A stretch of 64,000 nucleotides of DNA from Caenorhabditis remanei (lineage: Eukaryota; Nematoda; Chromadorea; Rhabditida; Rhabditidae). Under the pieces are notes generated by a model that did not search any database, had not been told where the DNA came from, and worked only from the letters and a program-made list of their open reading frames with translations. This document shows positions 20,513-31,377 of this stretch, piece by piece (positions within the stretch are counted from its first letter, which is position 1; each line of letters starts with the position of its first letter). The stretch lies in assembly GCF_010183535.1 (NCBI RefSeq), contig NC_071328.1:13702001-13766000 (forward strand), read 5' to 3'. The translations under genes were made by a program, and so were the position numbers.

Positions 20513-20995
20513 TAAACAAAACTTCACATTGTTCAATTAAAAATTCTATAATAAACATTTTTATTCAATTTCGTTCACTCTTTTTAATAATCAGTAGCAT
20601 GCACTGCAAGCAGAGCTGTGCGAATGCAAGTGAAATGCATTTCGACAGTATAAAACTTAATTCTAAGTTATTTAGTTCCATTGAAAATGTAATTACCCTT
20701 GAAGCATTGAAAAAAGTCTACACTTCCGACTTCTGTGTGTCAAATTCAGCTGCTTTTTCAGGTCCACTGGTACCTCGTCGAGTTCTATACCTGTGACCTA
20801 CCACGGGCCGGATGGCTAGTCGTTACTGTTCCCTGGGACGGGCTATAACGACTTTTTTGGTAATTTTTGCGTCTTTTAGCATTCTATTTCGCCCCGTGGT
20901 ACATTAACAGTAATTAGATGAGGAGAGACTCGCCCTCTCCCTCTGGGCAGGTCTTGGAGGGTTGCGTGGAGGGAATGAGTTGGAGGGAAAGGAAA
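20513..20995 (+). repeat. Duplicated 3' flank of F-box gene 4 with CGGGCCGGATGGCTAGTCGT repeat
   Basis: The flank (GCAGAGCTGTGCGAATGCAA, then CTTCCGACTTCTGTGTGTCA and CCACGGGCCGGATGGCTAGT) recurs after gene 5 at 22310-22565. The CGGGCCGGATGGCT part is also in the foldback inside F-box gene 6's intron. Confidence 0.55.
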
Positions 20996-21004
20996 AGAAA
21001 GAAA

Positions 21005-21172
21005 AGACTGTATGTGTCTTATGACGAGACCTCAGAAGTCTATGGGAAAATAATGGATCGATCGACTCTAGTCGTACGAATGCGCACACAGTCGATCTTT
21101 TATTTTCCCATAGACATCTGAGGTCTCGCCACGAAACGCAGGCACTCCTCCAACCGCAGATTCTATTTACAC
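21005..21172. mobile_element. Foldback element F1, fifth copy
   Basis: AGTCTATGGGAAAATAATGG, ATCGATCGACTCTAGTCGTA, GCGCACACAGTCGATC, TTTTCCCATAGACATCTGAG then CGAAACGCAGGCACTCCTCC and TTCTATTTACACATC. It sits 75 bases upstream of F-box gene 5. Confidence 0.6.
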
Positions 21173-21245
21173 ATCTCATTACTCCTCAGTCTCACAACTC
21201 CCTTTTTTCCTTATACTCATTTCATCGTCTTCTATCTCTGCCTCA

Positions 21246-22237
21246 ATGTCTTCTCCATTTCCCCTCCTCCGTCTTCCTCGATTGGTCCTGTTCGATGTAT
21301 TCAAATCGTTGAGTATTGGAGAGAAGTGAGTTGATCTTATCAACCTAATCTGACTAATTATATCCGTATTTTCAGAATCAAGCTCTCCCTCTGCTCCAAG
21401 AAAATCTCTACTCAAATCAATAATGCTCGTTTGTACTCTCAAACTGTTATTGTCGATCTTGACTGTTTAAGCCACAAAATCAGTGTTCACTTTGAAAATA
21501 ACAAAGACACATTTGACATTTTCAGTTATCTAGATACCTGGAAAGGTCACAATTCAAATGCTCAACAATTTTCTATCACATGTTGTACTGTCGCAGTTAC
21601 CTCTATCCAAAACGGCATCCAAATATTCTGGAAAAATCGTCAAGAAGGATTTCTATCTGTTATTCAACATCTATCACAGATGTTTCAATGCAAGATTTCC
21701 ACTAGTTTTAATTGTCATTTTAGTGATTTATTACAACCAACAATTTCAAAGTTGTTTGATCTACAACTGGAATTCAAGATGCTCTGTATTTGTCTTGATG
21801 GATCGAAAGATGAAAACTTGTTTAACCAGATATCCAGTAATTTGAAATTAGTTGAGTATCTTAGCATCTCATCTAGTTTCAATACTGGTTTCAAACCAGT
21901 TTTCACTTCATGGCCACAAAAAATTAGTATCACGAGTTCCGCTTGGTTCACTCTTGAATATCTCTTGGCGTGCACTTCCACTACAATTACACTCGGGTGG
22001 TCACATTTGAAAAACAAGGATTTGGATGAGATACTCAAGAATTGGAAGGCTGGAGAATTTCCGAATCTCGAGCGTCTGAAGATCCAGAGTCGAAATATCA
22101 CAAGTTTTGGAGCGACAATTTTGGGAATGAATTTGAGGGAATTAAACGGAATGGTCATCCAAACTGATGATGGATCAAAAAAGGCAACTATAAAACTAGA
22201 CTTCGATACTATTGAAATGTCTGTGACTTCATTTTAA
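21246..22237 (+). CDS. F-box gene 5 (F-box + FBA_2)
   Basis: Exons 21246-21325 and 21376-22237 encode 313 residues. F-box FPLLRLPRLVLFDVFKSLSI then KIKLSLCSKKIS. FBA_2: SWPQKISI, WFTLEYLLAC, NKDLDEILKNWKAGEFPNLE, TDDGSKKATIKL. The last 150 residues are nearly the same as gene 4. Frame intact. Confidence 0.85.
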
Positions 22238-22239
22238 TA

Positions 22240-23210
22240 AACAAAACTTTACATTGTTCAATTAAAAATTCTATAATAAATTCAATTATGTTAACTCTTT
22301 TTTAAAGTCAATATCGTGCACTGCGAGCAGAGCTGTACGGAAGTAAAACGAAAGGGGAATTTGTTTTGACAGTATGAAACTTAACACAAAATTAATTAGT
22401 AGTATTGGAGGCATAAAAATCCCTTCTCTGATATTAGTGGACCTGAAAAAAGTCTTCACATCCGACTTTCGTTTGTCAAATTCAACTGATTTTTCAGGTC
22501 CCTTAGTACCGCGTCGACCTATCACGGGCCGGATGGCTAGTCGTTATTGTATCTCAGGACGGAATTTTTAAAGGATTTAGGGATTTTTTGAGAAAAGTGG
22601 AAAAAACATGAAAATTAAATTTACTTAAACGGCACTGACGGAGTTTAAACATAGATGTGTGTGGGAGAATGCAGTATTAATAATAAAAAAGATAGAGTGA
22701 TTCAAGGCTGATATCATCTGATGCATCACTTGATTGGGAGTGGGAGAGGGAGCCGGAAAAAGAGAGAGAGTATAAGGTACAAATAGATTGTCAAAAGTGA
22801 ATTCTTTGTCTTGGAGGGAAGATTGGAATAAGAGTTGTTCTTCTAGTCGATTTTAGAATAGATGCAGTGTTTGGAACTGATTTTCAAAGTGAGTTAACAA
22901 ATTGAATGAACATTTTTATTATAAAACCAGCCTGTCTCCCCCGCCTTCGGCCGTTGAGCCGGCTGGCCTCTCTTCATTCACGTGGTCATTGACTTTCGAA
23001 TGACTAAACCTCCTTCTCAACGCCACCTATTTCTTCTGAATCCGATGGTATCAAGAAATCTTTCACGTCGTCCGCCCACTACCGCAATTCAGTTCACGTC
23101 AAAACAACACAACATATGCTTTCACGTCGAAACATTTCTACAAAACCTTCATTTCCCAACTTTGTTCTCTTCTCGTGTCTACTCGAAAATAACTAGAAAA
23201 CACTCTTCTC
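22240..23210. other. Duplicated flank and intergenic sequence
   Basis: 22310-22565 is the second copy of the F-box 3' flank. From 22600 to 23210 there is AT-rich sequence, a (GA) stretch near 22763-22775, and CCGCCTTCGGCCGTTGAGCC near 22940-22960. No gene is supported. Confidence 0.4.
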
Positions 23211-23213
23211 GAA

Positions 23214-23686
23214 ATGGTATCAAATCAAAGAACGCCTTCTCCTTCTGGATTCAAAATGAATCCAACAACAGAATCAGATGAAGAGAATGATGGAGTGACG
23301 GCTGATTGGGTGTATGTTCTCATTGAAATCTCATATCTCGTCTTGTTTGCAATCGTCGCCTATTTAATGAGGCGATTCAAGTTTATGAAGGTAATTACCT
23401 TCAAAATGAGCTCCAGATTGCTCAATTTGAACAAAACGCGTCGCAAGACCGCGACGCACTCAGAATTTCTCGAAACTAGGCTCATTTTGAAGCTCTTCAA
23501 CTCAAAAATCTAGATTTTTCGATCTGAAATCTAAATTTCCAGACCGAAGACGACGCGGTGACAAAACATCATCGTCACCATTTGGAATTGGTGAAAAAGC
23601 AACAGGAAGTATTGATTGAGAAGCAAGGAAGTGCTGAGAACTTTATACTCGCCACTGATGGTAATGATAACGATGATAAATATTGA
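23214..23686 (+). CDS. Small single-pass membrane protein, 106 aa
   Basis: Exons 23214-23390 and 23543-23686 join in phase 0. The ATG at 23214 gives a Ser/Pro/Glu-rich N-terminus (MVSNQRTPSPSG, TTESDEENDG). One hydrophobic helix follows at residues about 33-52 (VYVLIEISYLVLFAIVAYLM) and a basic MRRFKFMK stop-transfer. The second exon is polar and His/Gln/Lys-rich (TKHHRHHLELVKKQQEVLIE) and ends at TGA. The positive charge after the helix suggests the C-terminus is cytosolic. I do not recognise the family. The intron contains the common repeat word ACGCGTCGCAAGACCGCGAC. Confidence 0.55.
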
Positions 23687-23716
23687 TTTATGGATTATAG
23701 TTGTGGGGACATCTGG

Positions 23717-23742
23717 ACAAACAGACAGACAGACAGACAGAC
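23717..23742 (+). repeat. (ACAG)n microsatellite
   Basis: About six ACAG units (ACAAACAGACAGACAGACAG...) in the probable 3' UTR of the small membrane protein gene. Confidence 0.8.
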
Positions 23743-24604
23743 AGAAACATTTCATTCGAGTCAAATATCATAATTCTGGTGAGAAAGAGTTCTCGGAAAA
23801 GTAGCGTTTTGTGAGGAGGAGGTAGAAGTTGATGACGATCTGAATATTTAGAATTATTCAAACTTGAAAAATTCCGGGGCCAAAAAAGTTGCGGTTGGCC
23901 CGGATTCGATGTTTTAAACTTTTTTAACAGGGGCGCATGGTCCACAACAAAAATTAGAATTCTTTCCCGAGTCGCGTTGCGTGCGCGTTGCGGTTTATAT
24001 TGAAAGATACAAAAGTCCGTTGTGCGACGGTTCCCAATGTATCAGATATTACGACATTTTGCAGAAATTTGGAAAAATGGGTAAAAACATCGATTTCTGA
24101 GATTAAAAACAGGTTTTGGATTAAAAACTTTTGATTTTTAAAGTTTTTAACGTAAAAATCACTTTTTTTGACCGAAAATTGACTTTTCCCGTCTAAAAAT
24201 TGGAAGATTTTCATATTTTGTCTCAAGTATATTTTTAAAAAAAAATCAAGTCTCAAGAAATTTTCGAAAAAAAAATTTCAGTAATAAACTTTCGACCGTC
24301 CCGATACGTTGCAAGTCTGGAAATAATAACGATATTGAAAATGGATTTTATAGGAAAAATTAGTTTTTAATCGATTTTTCGAGTTATTTGAAGAAAAGAC
24401 TGGGAAACTCATTTCAAAAAACCAGCAAAAACAACGAAGTTTGGACGGGGGACTAACTTTTTCAAAATTCGGACTTCTAGGCCACAAACCATGCTTAACT
24501 TGCCAGAGTGGATGTGGCGAAATTTCGATTTTTTCCTATGTCAGACTGAGAGAACGCCGGCCGAGCGAGAAAAGTGCAGGCGACGTTTTGCAGACCGCTG
24601 CTGA

Positions 24605-25425
24605 CCAGTGTTGTTGGGAATTCCGACTTCCGACTTCCGGGTTTTTTCACTTCCAACTTCCGACTTCCGACTTCTGGATAAGAAATTTCACTTCCGACTT
24701 CCGACTTCCGACTTCCGGATAAGGAATTTTACTTCCGATTTCGGTGGAGCGCAGTTGTAAAAACTGTGCGTAGATAATAGTAAGAATTTGCACTGCTAAA
24801 GGGTCAGCAATCAGCTGGATAAGTTGAAGCGCAGGGTGCCGTGGATCAGAGTTGCATGGAATTTCGACTTCCGAGTTCCGACTTCCGTCATTACATAACG
24901 GTGAAATTTCGGAAAAGTAAATTTCGCAGAAATACATGGAAAAATGGTCTAAAAGGACAGAAAATAGGCTTTTCTTCAGCCAAAAACTAATTTTTCACTG
25001 ATTTTCGCGAATTTTATGAACTTTTTCTAGGAGTTTTTTAATCTTTGCGAAAAAATTTAATACCGACTTCCGACTTCCGACTTCCCGGTGTTTTTTTACT
25101 TCCGACTTCCGGGTGTTTTTTCACTCCCGACTTCCGACTTCCAACTTCCGGATAAGAAATTTTACTTCCGACTTCCGACTTCCGGATAAGAAATTTTACT
25201 TCCGACTTCCGACTTCCGGATAAGAAATTTTACTTCCGACTTCCGACTTCCGGATAAGAAATTTTACTTCCGACTTCCGACTTCCGGATAAGAAATTTTA
25301 CTTCCGACTTCCGACTTCCGACTTCCGGATAAGAAATTTTACTTCCGACTTCCGACTTCCGGATAAGAAATTTTACTTCCGACTTCCGACTTCCGACTTC
25401 CTGATAAGAAAATTTTCACTTCCCA
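24605..25425 (+). repeat. TTCCGA satellite-bearing element, copy 1
   Basis: Long runs of (ACTTCCG)n interspersed with GATAAGAAATTTTACTTCCG; the block from 25065 to 25405 has a higher-order unit of about 38-45 bases. A unique body (24850-25060) with AAAATGGTCTAAAAGGACAG and CTTTTCTTCAGCCAAAAACT separates two satellite blocks. The same body is found in copies 2 and 3. Confidence 0.75.
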
Positions 25426-25673
25426 ACATCACTGCTGCTGGCATAATCCATTCCCTCAATTTCCATCGTCATATTTGAAGCAATCCCTAGGTTCCCAATC
25501 CACTCCATTCAACCTCCACTTGACCTGTATTTTTGACATTAGCCGTGGGAAAAGACGGGACCCCTTAGGGACCCCAACGGGGGACCCCTTAGTAAACAGA
25601 GAACAGCTGCCTCACACCCACTATATAACTGAGTATCCGACCGATTCATTCATTGTTCATTCATTCTGTCTAA

Positions 25674-28591
25674 ATGTCAACCAATTTTCGTCTCTTCGCT
25701 CTTCCCTACATACCACTGAAAAAAGTTATTGACCATTTTGGATCACAGGAAATGTAAGTCTATCGAGTATATAGTGACAGTTAAAATGACCAACTTTGAG
25801 AGGGTATTACAGTATCACTGATTGTCCCACAAAGTAAATTTTTAATGGATCGTACAGTTCAAAGGTATTGATTTATTTTTGTTATTGACAAATTTTTTGT
25901 ACGGACACTCCCTAGAGAGTTATGGTTCTTTTAAGGGAACAGCTCAAAAATCACTCTATTTTGCACAGGGGGAGACATTGACGATTGATAACTTCTTAGG
26001 ATATGACCGTACAAAAAAGTTGTCATTTAAAAAAATTAGGCTCTACTTTTGGTCTGCATGATCCATTAAAAATTTTATTTGTTGAGTGATACCATGAGAC
26101 CTTCTCAAAGTTGGACATTTTCGTCTAAAAACGGACAAAAATGTTATAAAGTTTTTCCACATTCGAAACTATTTTAATACCAAATTTCAGAAAAAAACCA
26201 AAACAGTTTTAAAGATGTTATTTTCTGCAAAATTCTTAAACACTGAATTCTTACGAATTCTTTCGCTTCTTTTGCTCTAAATTCTGCTCAATACACTCAT
26301 TTTTACTTTTTTCGACTAAAAACTTTTAAAAATCATTCAATGCATCATATCATATATATAAATTTTTGTGAGATTTATCAAAACTCTGCTGATTTCATAG
26401 GAAAAACAGGAAAAATTACATTTTTGCTTGAAATGAGCCAAAAAATTGGAGAAGAGATATTGGAAAATTTTCGAAACAAAAAAGTTCAATTTCCAGCTTT
26501 TTCTTATAAAAATCGTTGCGATTTTCGAAACTAGCGCATTTGATTTTTAGCCATAGAGCATCACGAACCATTACAGTATGCATCACTCTCTATTTTCTAT
26601 TATTTTCAGACTATATCTCTCTTTGTGCTCTCAAAAATCAAAAAAGCTTGCGGTTTCATATAAAGGCCCTTCCAAGGACGTTCAACTCGAACTATGCTTT
26701 GGAAAGTTTGATTGTCTAGAAGACGATTTTTCTTCTCTTCTCCACGTGGGACAGCTATCAGAAGTTCCAAAAGATCGGGTGCTGGATACAGTGAAAATCA
26801 GTCGATTTTCGGGTATTCCTGTAGAAAAGATTAGTATTCCTGGAGAAAAGATGTGTCTGAAAACCTATTGGGAAGACCGTATAATTGGAATGACTGTAAT
26901 TGGAGACTATGCAAGAGAAGTGTTTAATCGAGATATTTATGAAGTGATGTTAGGAGATGAACACGCAGAAAATGATCATAGAAAAGTGGTTGATTGGATC
27001 AGAAAGTCCCAAAAATCGATAGAAAACTTTTATTGTCATTTTACACCAAAACTCGATGAAGATATCGATTATTTATTGGAAAACTGTAAATACAATAGAA
27101 TGCTCTCCCTTTTTGTCAAACCCTCCGATGCCTATTGCCCAGCGAGCATGCCAAATTTTAATCAGAATATTCTGTATCTTGATCCATGTTTTTGGATAAA
27201 GCAACATCATTTATTAGCTATGAATGCAACTTGTATAGCTCTACATAAATCGAAATTCACCCACCATGATTTGAATATCTTTTTGAAACATTGGATGAGT
27301 GGAGGGTGTTTCCAGTTGAAAGAATTGATTGTTACATGCGAAGAATCAATTGATTATGACATTTTGTTGGATGGTGTTGAGTTCACTGAAATGGATGAGG
27401 ATATGCCAAGGGATTATGTGAAGTAAGTGCTAATTTGTTGTGACTTTCATCTTTTTAATTGGAAATGCTCAAAAAAGTGTCATAGTATTACTCCACCAAA
27501 TAATGGATCATACAGATCAAAAGCAGAACTCCATTTTTGTAGTCAATTACTTTTTTATAATTCTGCCCACTTTTGAGATATGCGCCCTTAAAGATAGTGA
27601 CCTCGAAGAGAAATAAACGCAGAGAAGCGAGAGCGTCTGACTTCTCTGCGTCTACATTTCTGACCAAAATGGGTCATATTTATGATTGTTAGAATTGCCT
27701 TGAAACGCTGATTTTTTTTTTGAAATATTTCAAAACTCTCTAATATTGACACCAGAGTTGCGCGGAATTCCGACTTCCGACTTCCGACTTCTGACTTCCG
27801 GGCTGTTTTTCACTTCCGGCTTCCGACTTCCGTTTTGAAAATTTTACTTCCGACTTCCGACTTCCGACTTCCGACTTCTGTTTTCGGATGTTTACTTCCG
27901 ACTTCCGTCATTCCATAATTGTGGAATTTCCGAAAAGTATATTTTGCAGAAATACAAGGAAAAATGGTCTAAAAGGACAGAAAACAGGCTTTTCTTCAGC
28001 CAAAAACTGATTTTTCACTGATTTTCGCGAATTTTATGAACTTTTTCTAGGAGTTTTTTGCGAAAAAATGTACTTCCGACTTCCGACTTCCGGGCGTTTT
28101 TTTTTTTACCTCCGACCTCCGGCTTTCGACTTTCGTTTTGAAAAATTTACTTCCGGCTTCCGGCTTCCGACTTCCGGATTAGAAAAAGCCACTTCCGCGC
28201 AACTCTGATTGACACCTTTTGAGGTATTTGGCTCCAAAAGTTGTCAACTACAAAAATGAAGCTCTACTTATGATCTGTATAATCCATTAAAAGTTTTATT
28301 TGGTGGGATCACCCAAGATATTGTAAGACCGTCTCAAAGTTTGACATTTTCAACTGAAACGGATAAAATTGTTAGAATTATGACCATAACTTTTTTTTCT
28401 TTTTTTTTAATATTCAAAATATTTTTAAAACTGTTTGTTTCAGCGACGAAAAACACCATCAGACTATTGAATATGGTTTTGATATCAAACGACCGATCGA
28501 CGACGTCACGGCGACTATTGTGGATGTAGGTGTCGATTTCACAGAGTTTTGGATGATTGTTTGGCCAGATTTTGGTGGAAACACGTACTAA
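25674..28591 (+). CDS. F-box gene 7, divergent three-exon F-box/FBA_2
   Basis: Exons 25674-25753, 26610-27422 and 28444-28591 join with phase 2 at both junctions to give 346 residues. The first exon is 80 bases with the same phase as in the tandem F-box genes. F-box: FRLFALPYIPLKKVIDHFGS then ILYLSLCSQKSKKL. The FBA_2 region has WIKQHHLLAMNATCIALHKS, DLNIFLKHWMSGGCFQLKEL and a final exon YGFDIKRPIDDVTATIVDVG ending TEFWMIVWPD, typical of the domain's last strands. It shares little sequence with the 13-22 kb cluster. Intron 1 (856 bases) holds an inverted-repeat element, and intron 2 (1,021 bases) holds a TTCCGA element. Confidence 0.8.
25785..26120. mobile_element. Inverted-repeat element in intron 1 of F-box gene 7
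   Basis: TTGAGAGGGTATTACAGTAT pairs imperfectly with the right end ATACCATGAGACCTTCTCAA, and TTTTTAATGGATC with GATCCATTAAAAA. The interior has TGTACGGACACTCCCTAGAG. Related copies lie near 28210-28350 and 28860-29160. Confidence 0.5.
27755..28210 (+). repeat. TTCCGA satellite-bearing element, copy 2 (intron 2 of F-box gene 7)
   Basis: (ACTTCCG)n blocks at 27770-27910 and 28070-28200 flank the same body as copy 1 (AAAATGGTCTAAAAGGACAG). The outer edges read CAGAGTTGCGCGGAATTCCG and CACTTCCGCGCAACTCTG, which are inverted, so the element has terminal inverted repeats. Confidence 0.7.
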
Positions 28592-29168
28592 CCGACTTTA
28601 TGCAACAATCTGCATATTTTCAAATGTCAATATACCGTGCCAAACCCTCCTTTCTAAATCGCGCAGACAAGGTGCCGTCCAGGGAAGGAATGGCACTCTC
28701 ATCTCATTCTCTTTCTTTATTTTTCTTTCTAATAATTCATCTTCATAATTGTATCTTACTATTCTTCCTTCATATTCATTTTTTATTCTCCTCTATCTAC
28801 GGTACCGGCCGAAAATATACCATTTTTCTCATTTTTCAGTTGAAAATGCCGCAACTTTGAGAATGCGTCATGGTAATACTTATTGTCCCACAGAATAACT
28901 TTTTATGGGATCAAACAGAACAAAAACAGAACTTCATTTTTGTAGTTGACAACTTTTTTGTACGGACACTCCCTAGAGAGTTACATATCGAGAAAGTAAT
29001 TTCTCCCTCAAATCGTCTCATTCCAGTGCAAAGTAGAGTGCTGTCCCCTTACAATGATCATAACTCTCTAAGAAGTGTTTGTACAAAAAAGGTGTCAACT
29101 ACCATAATGAAGTTTTATCTTAGCAAAATATGATATCTTTTTGGCCTGTACTGTACCACCAGGCTTCT

Positions 29169-30060
29169 CAGGTATTTTTGGGCAAGGGTGGGGCAACGAA
29201 ACTTTCAATTGGGCCATGTGGCCCGTGAATAGGGCACAGTGCCTACAAAAAGGGCCACATGGCCCAGTGGGCACAGGTTGGGCGCAGGGTGGGCCACAGG
29301 TTGAGAGTTAGGAAATAGTTGGTGGATGTGGGCACAGGTTGGGCGCTTGGTGAGGATGAATGGGCGCAGCATGGGCACGGAGTGGGCACAGGTTGAGAAA
29401 TCGCGCTCTACTGCGCACTCTGATTTTTCGCCACGATTTTTCTTATTTATTTCGTTTCTTTTTCAATTTTATCGTCCTTTTATATAATTCTACTTATTTC
29501 GCACAGAAAATGGAACAAATCTAAACTCGACTTAACAGGTAAGACAGTATTTTTTATTTGTTTTTGTTTACTTTTGGTGAAATTTCAGCTGAACAAAAAA
29601 TGAATCATCACCAAACTACGCTCTCCAGCTGCTCATTTTCTTCCATCTTTAATTTTTTGCATTTACTCTGAATTTTTTGTTGTAATTTGTATATTTGTAG
29701 TTTTCACAAAAAATTATTTCCTTTTCTGTATCCCTATGTTCCATCTTCTAGTTTGACCAATTTCAGCTTATATTATCCTATTACTTTCCATAATTATTGA
29801 AATAATTGTTTTGTGTTTGAATTTGACAAATAAATAGTAGAAAAGTACAAAAATGTGTAATCTTGTTAATTATTGTGATTAATGGGAAAGAAAAAAGGGA
29901 GCTGAATGCTGCGCGTTGAACCGAATTTCGGCACTTTGCCCACGAAATGGGCCATGTGGCCCAGAATATGGGCATGATGGCCCGCGTAGGGCGGGCCATA
30001 CTGCCCATTTGGTGGGCCACATGGCCCATTTCGTGGGCAAAGTGGCCCAAAAATACCTGA
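29169..30060. mobile_element. Foldback element with GGGCCATGTGGCCC arms
   Basis: The left end TCAGGTATTTTTGGGC and right end GCCCAAAAATACCTGA are inverted repeats of 16 bases. Both arms are packed with GGGCCACATGGCCC/GGGCCATGTGGCCC and GGGCACAGG or TGGGCGCAG repeats. The middle (29400-29900) is AT-rich with no clear transposase. Confidence 0.65.
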
Positions 30061-30063
30061 GTT

Positions 30064-30645
30064 GGTCGAGGTCGGGAAATCGGGATACTCGATTTCCCGA
30101 TTTTCCCGACGAGAAATTTCCCGAAAAAAAAGTCGGGAATTTTTTCCCGACGAGAAATTTCCCGAAAAATTCCGGGAAAATCGGGAACAATTTTTTTATC
30201 GCTTTTTTTGCTAAAATTTTCATCATTTCTGTCTCTTTCCCGTATTTATCATGAGTATTTGAGCTCTCCAGCAACGAATTCAGAAGCAGAACGTATGTTC
30301 TCGTCGCCAAAAACTGTTTTGATAATGAAAAGTTATTGAGCGCTGAGAGATGTATCTTCAGCAAAACGGGAGATTGATGGGGTTCCAACCACAACAAACG
30401 AACTTTTTGTTATTGAATAAGTTTTTATTGCTAGCATTGATGATGAAAATAAAAAATGTGGAAAAATACGCATTTTTGAGTCATTAATTGTTCGTTTTCA
30501 AACATTCTCGAATTTCTCGAAAAATTCCCGATTTTCCCGAAAAAAAAAGTCGGGAAAAAAACCGGAAACCCGTTTTCCCGAAAAAATGTTTCGGGAAATT
30601 TTTCGGGTTCCCGATTTCCCGAAAAGTTTTTCCCGACCAAGCCTG
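30064..30645. mobile_element. Foldback element with TTCCCGA arms carrying an hAT relic
   Basis: The left arm GGTCGAGGTCGGGAAATCGG and right arm TTTCCCGAAAAGTTTTTCCC then GACCAA are palindromic, built of CGGGAAA/TTTCCCG words. It directly follows the GGGCC foldback. Its middle third encodes a broken hAT transposase C-terminus. Confidence 0.65.
30257..30420 (+). pseudogene. hAT-type transposase C-terminal fragment
   Basis: The plus-strand frame reads LSSPATNSEAERMFSS, matching the conserved hAT dimerisation motif (PATSAxSERxFS). After one stop it continues ALRDVSSAKREIDGVPTTTN and ELFVIE, equivalent to the end of hAT transposases. Only about 50 codons remain, and no N-terminal or catalytic part is present. 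Confidence 0.55.
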
Positions 30646-30888
30646 TGTACCACTCCTATTTCCCTCATTCTATGTTCTATATATTATTCAAATATTTTCA
30701 ATATAATCGTTGTACATAATAAATAATTGTTCGATAGAATAGATTGTGTAAGTTTAAGTCTAGCGTTTAGAATCGCGTCCCGAACTCAAGTCTTTTGATA
30801 CATATCTTTTGATGACGTGTATCTTGGTAGCTAACAGTGCAATTAAAAAGTTCTTAATCAAAAAAATGATCTACATAAAATTCTGCAC

Positions 30889-31125
30889 ACTTTGATAGTT
30901 AATAACTTTTTGGTAGCTCCACCCACTTTTGAGATATGCACCTTTCAAGTCTACGGTATCAAAAACTCACCCTCTTCTTCTAGCTTTAAAGGCGCATATC
31001 TCAAAAGTGGGCGGAGCTATCGAAAAGTTGTCAACTAGTAAAATGTGCAAAATTTTCTGTTGATAATTTTTGTAGTTGAAAACTTTTTATTAGCTTTTTT
31101 AGTTTTTGAGATATGCGCTTTCAAA
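30889..31125. mobile_element. MITE family A (GCGCATATCTCAAAAGTGGG), two facing copies
   Basis: Palindromic units: AAAGGCGCATATCTCAAAAG then TGGGCGGAGC and AAAAGTTGTCAACTA, facing TAGTTGACAACTTTTTGATA then GCTCCGCCCACTTTTGAGAT. Further copies lie at 32080-32170, 32360-32480, 32900-33135, 43365-43600, 44050-44110, 44395-44560, 45420-45510, 45780-45960, 48355-48490, 48700-48780, 49035-49190 and 49395-49530. Confidence 0.65.
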
Positions 31126-31156
31126 GATGGCAAGTTGAGAACGAGAGAGACATTGG

Positions 31157-31203
31157 GGGAGAGACGCAGAGAAACGAGGCTGTCTAGTTTCTCTGCGTCT
31201 CTC
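31157..31203. repeat. AGACGCAGAGAA hairpin repeat, one of nine copies
   Basis: GAGAGACGCAGAGAAACGAG faces GTTTCTCTGCGTCTCTC across a short loop. Other copies: about 27617-27652, 32300-32345, 32535-32580, 32813-32867, 43618-43671, 43901-43945, 48524-48566 and 49551-49593. Most copies lie next to MITE family A units. Confidence 0.6.
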
Positions 31204-31377
31204 CTCCTCTATTAACAAGCGCATATGATATCGTAGGTGGTAGACATGCAGACAGAAAAACATATTCATTGTCACGACGGTCACTTTAAAATTCAGAGAA
31301 GAAGATCAGAAGATGAAGAGTTTTGAGATCTGAAAATTTCGAAAAGTTAGTATTCGATAGAGCGCGTTTGTTACCTG

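Noticed and set aside
13005..22237. Possibility that the F-box cluster is a toxin-antidote or other selfish system
   Set aside because: Some nematode selfish elements include F-box genes, but nothing in the sequence shows a toxin partner or haplotype structure; the tandem array is ordinary for Caenorhabditis.
24441..24722. Open frame of 93 codons on the plus strand
   Set aside because: It reads through TTCCGA satellite and has no splice or codon support; a by-product of the repeat.
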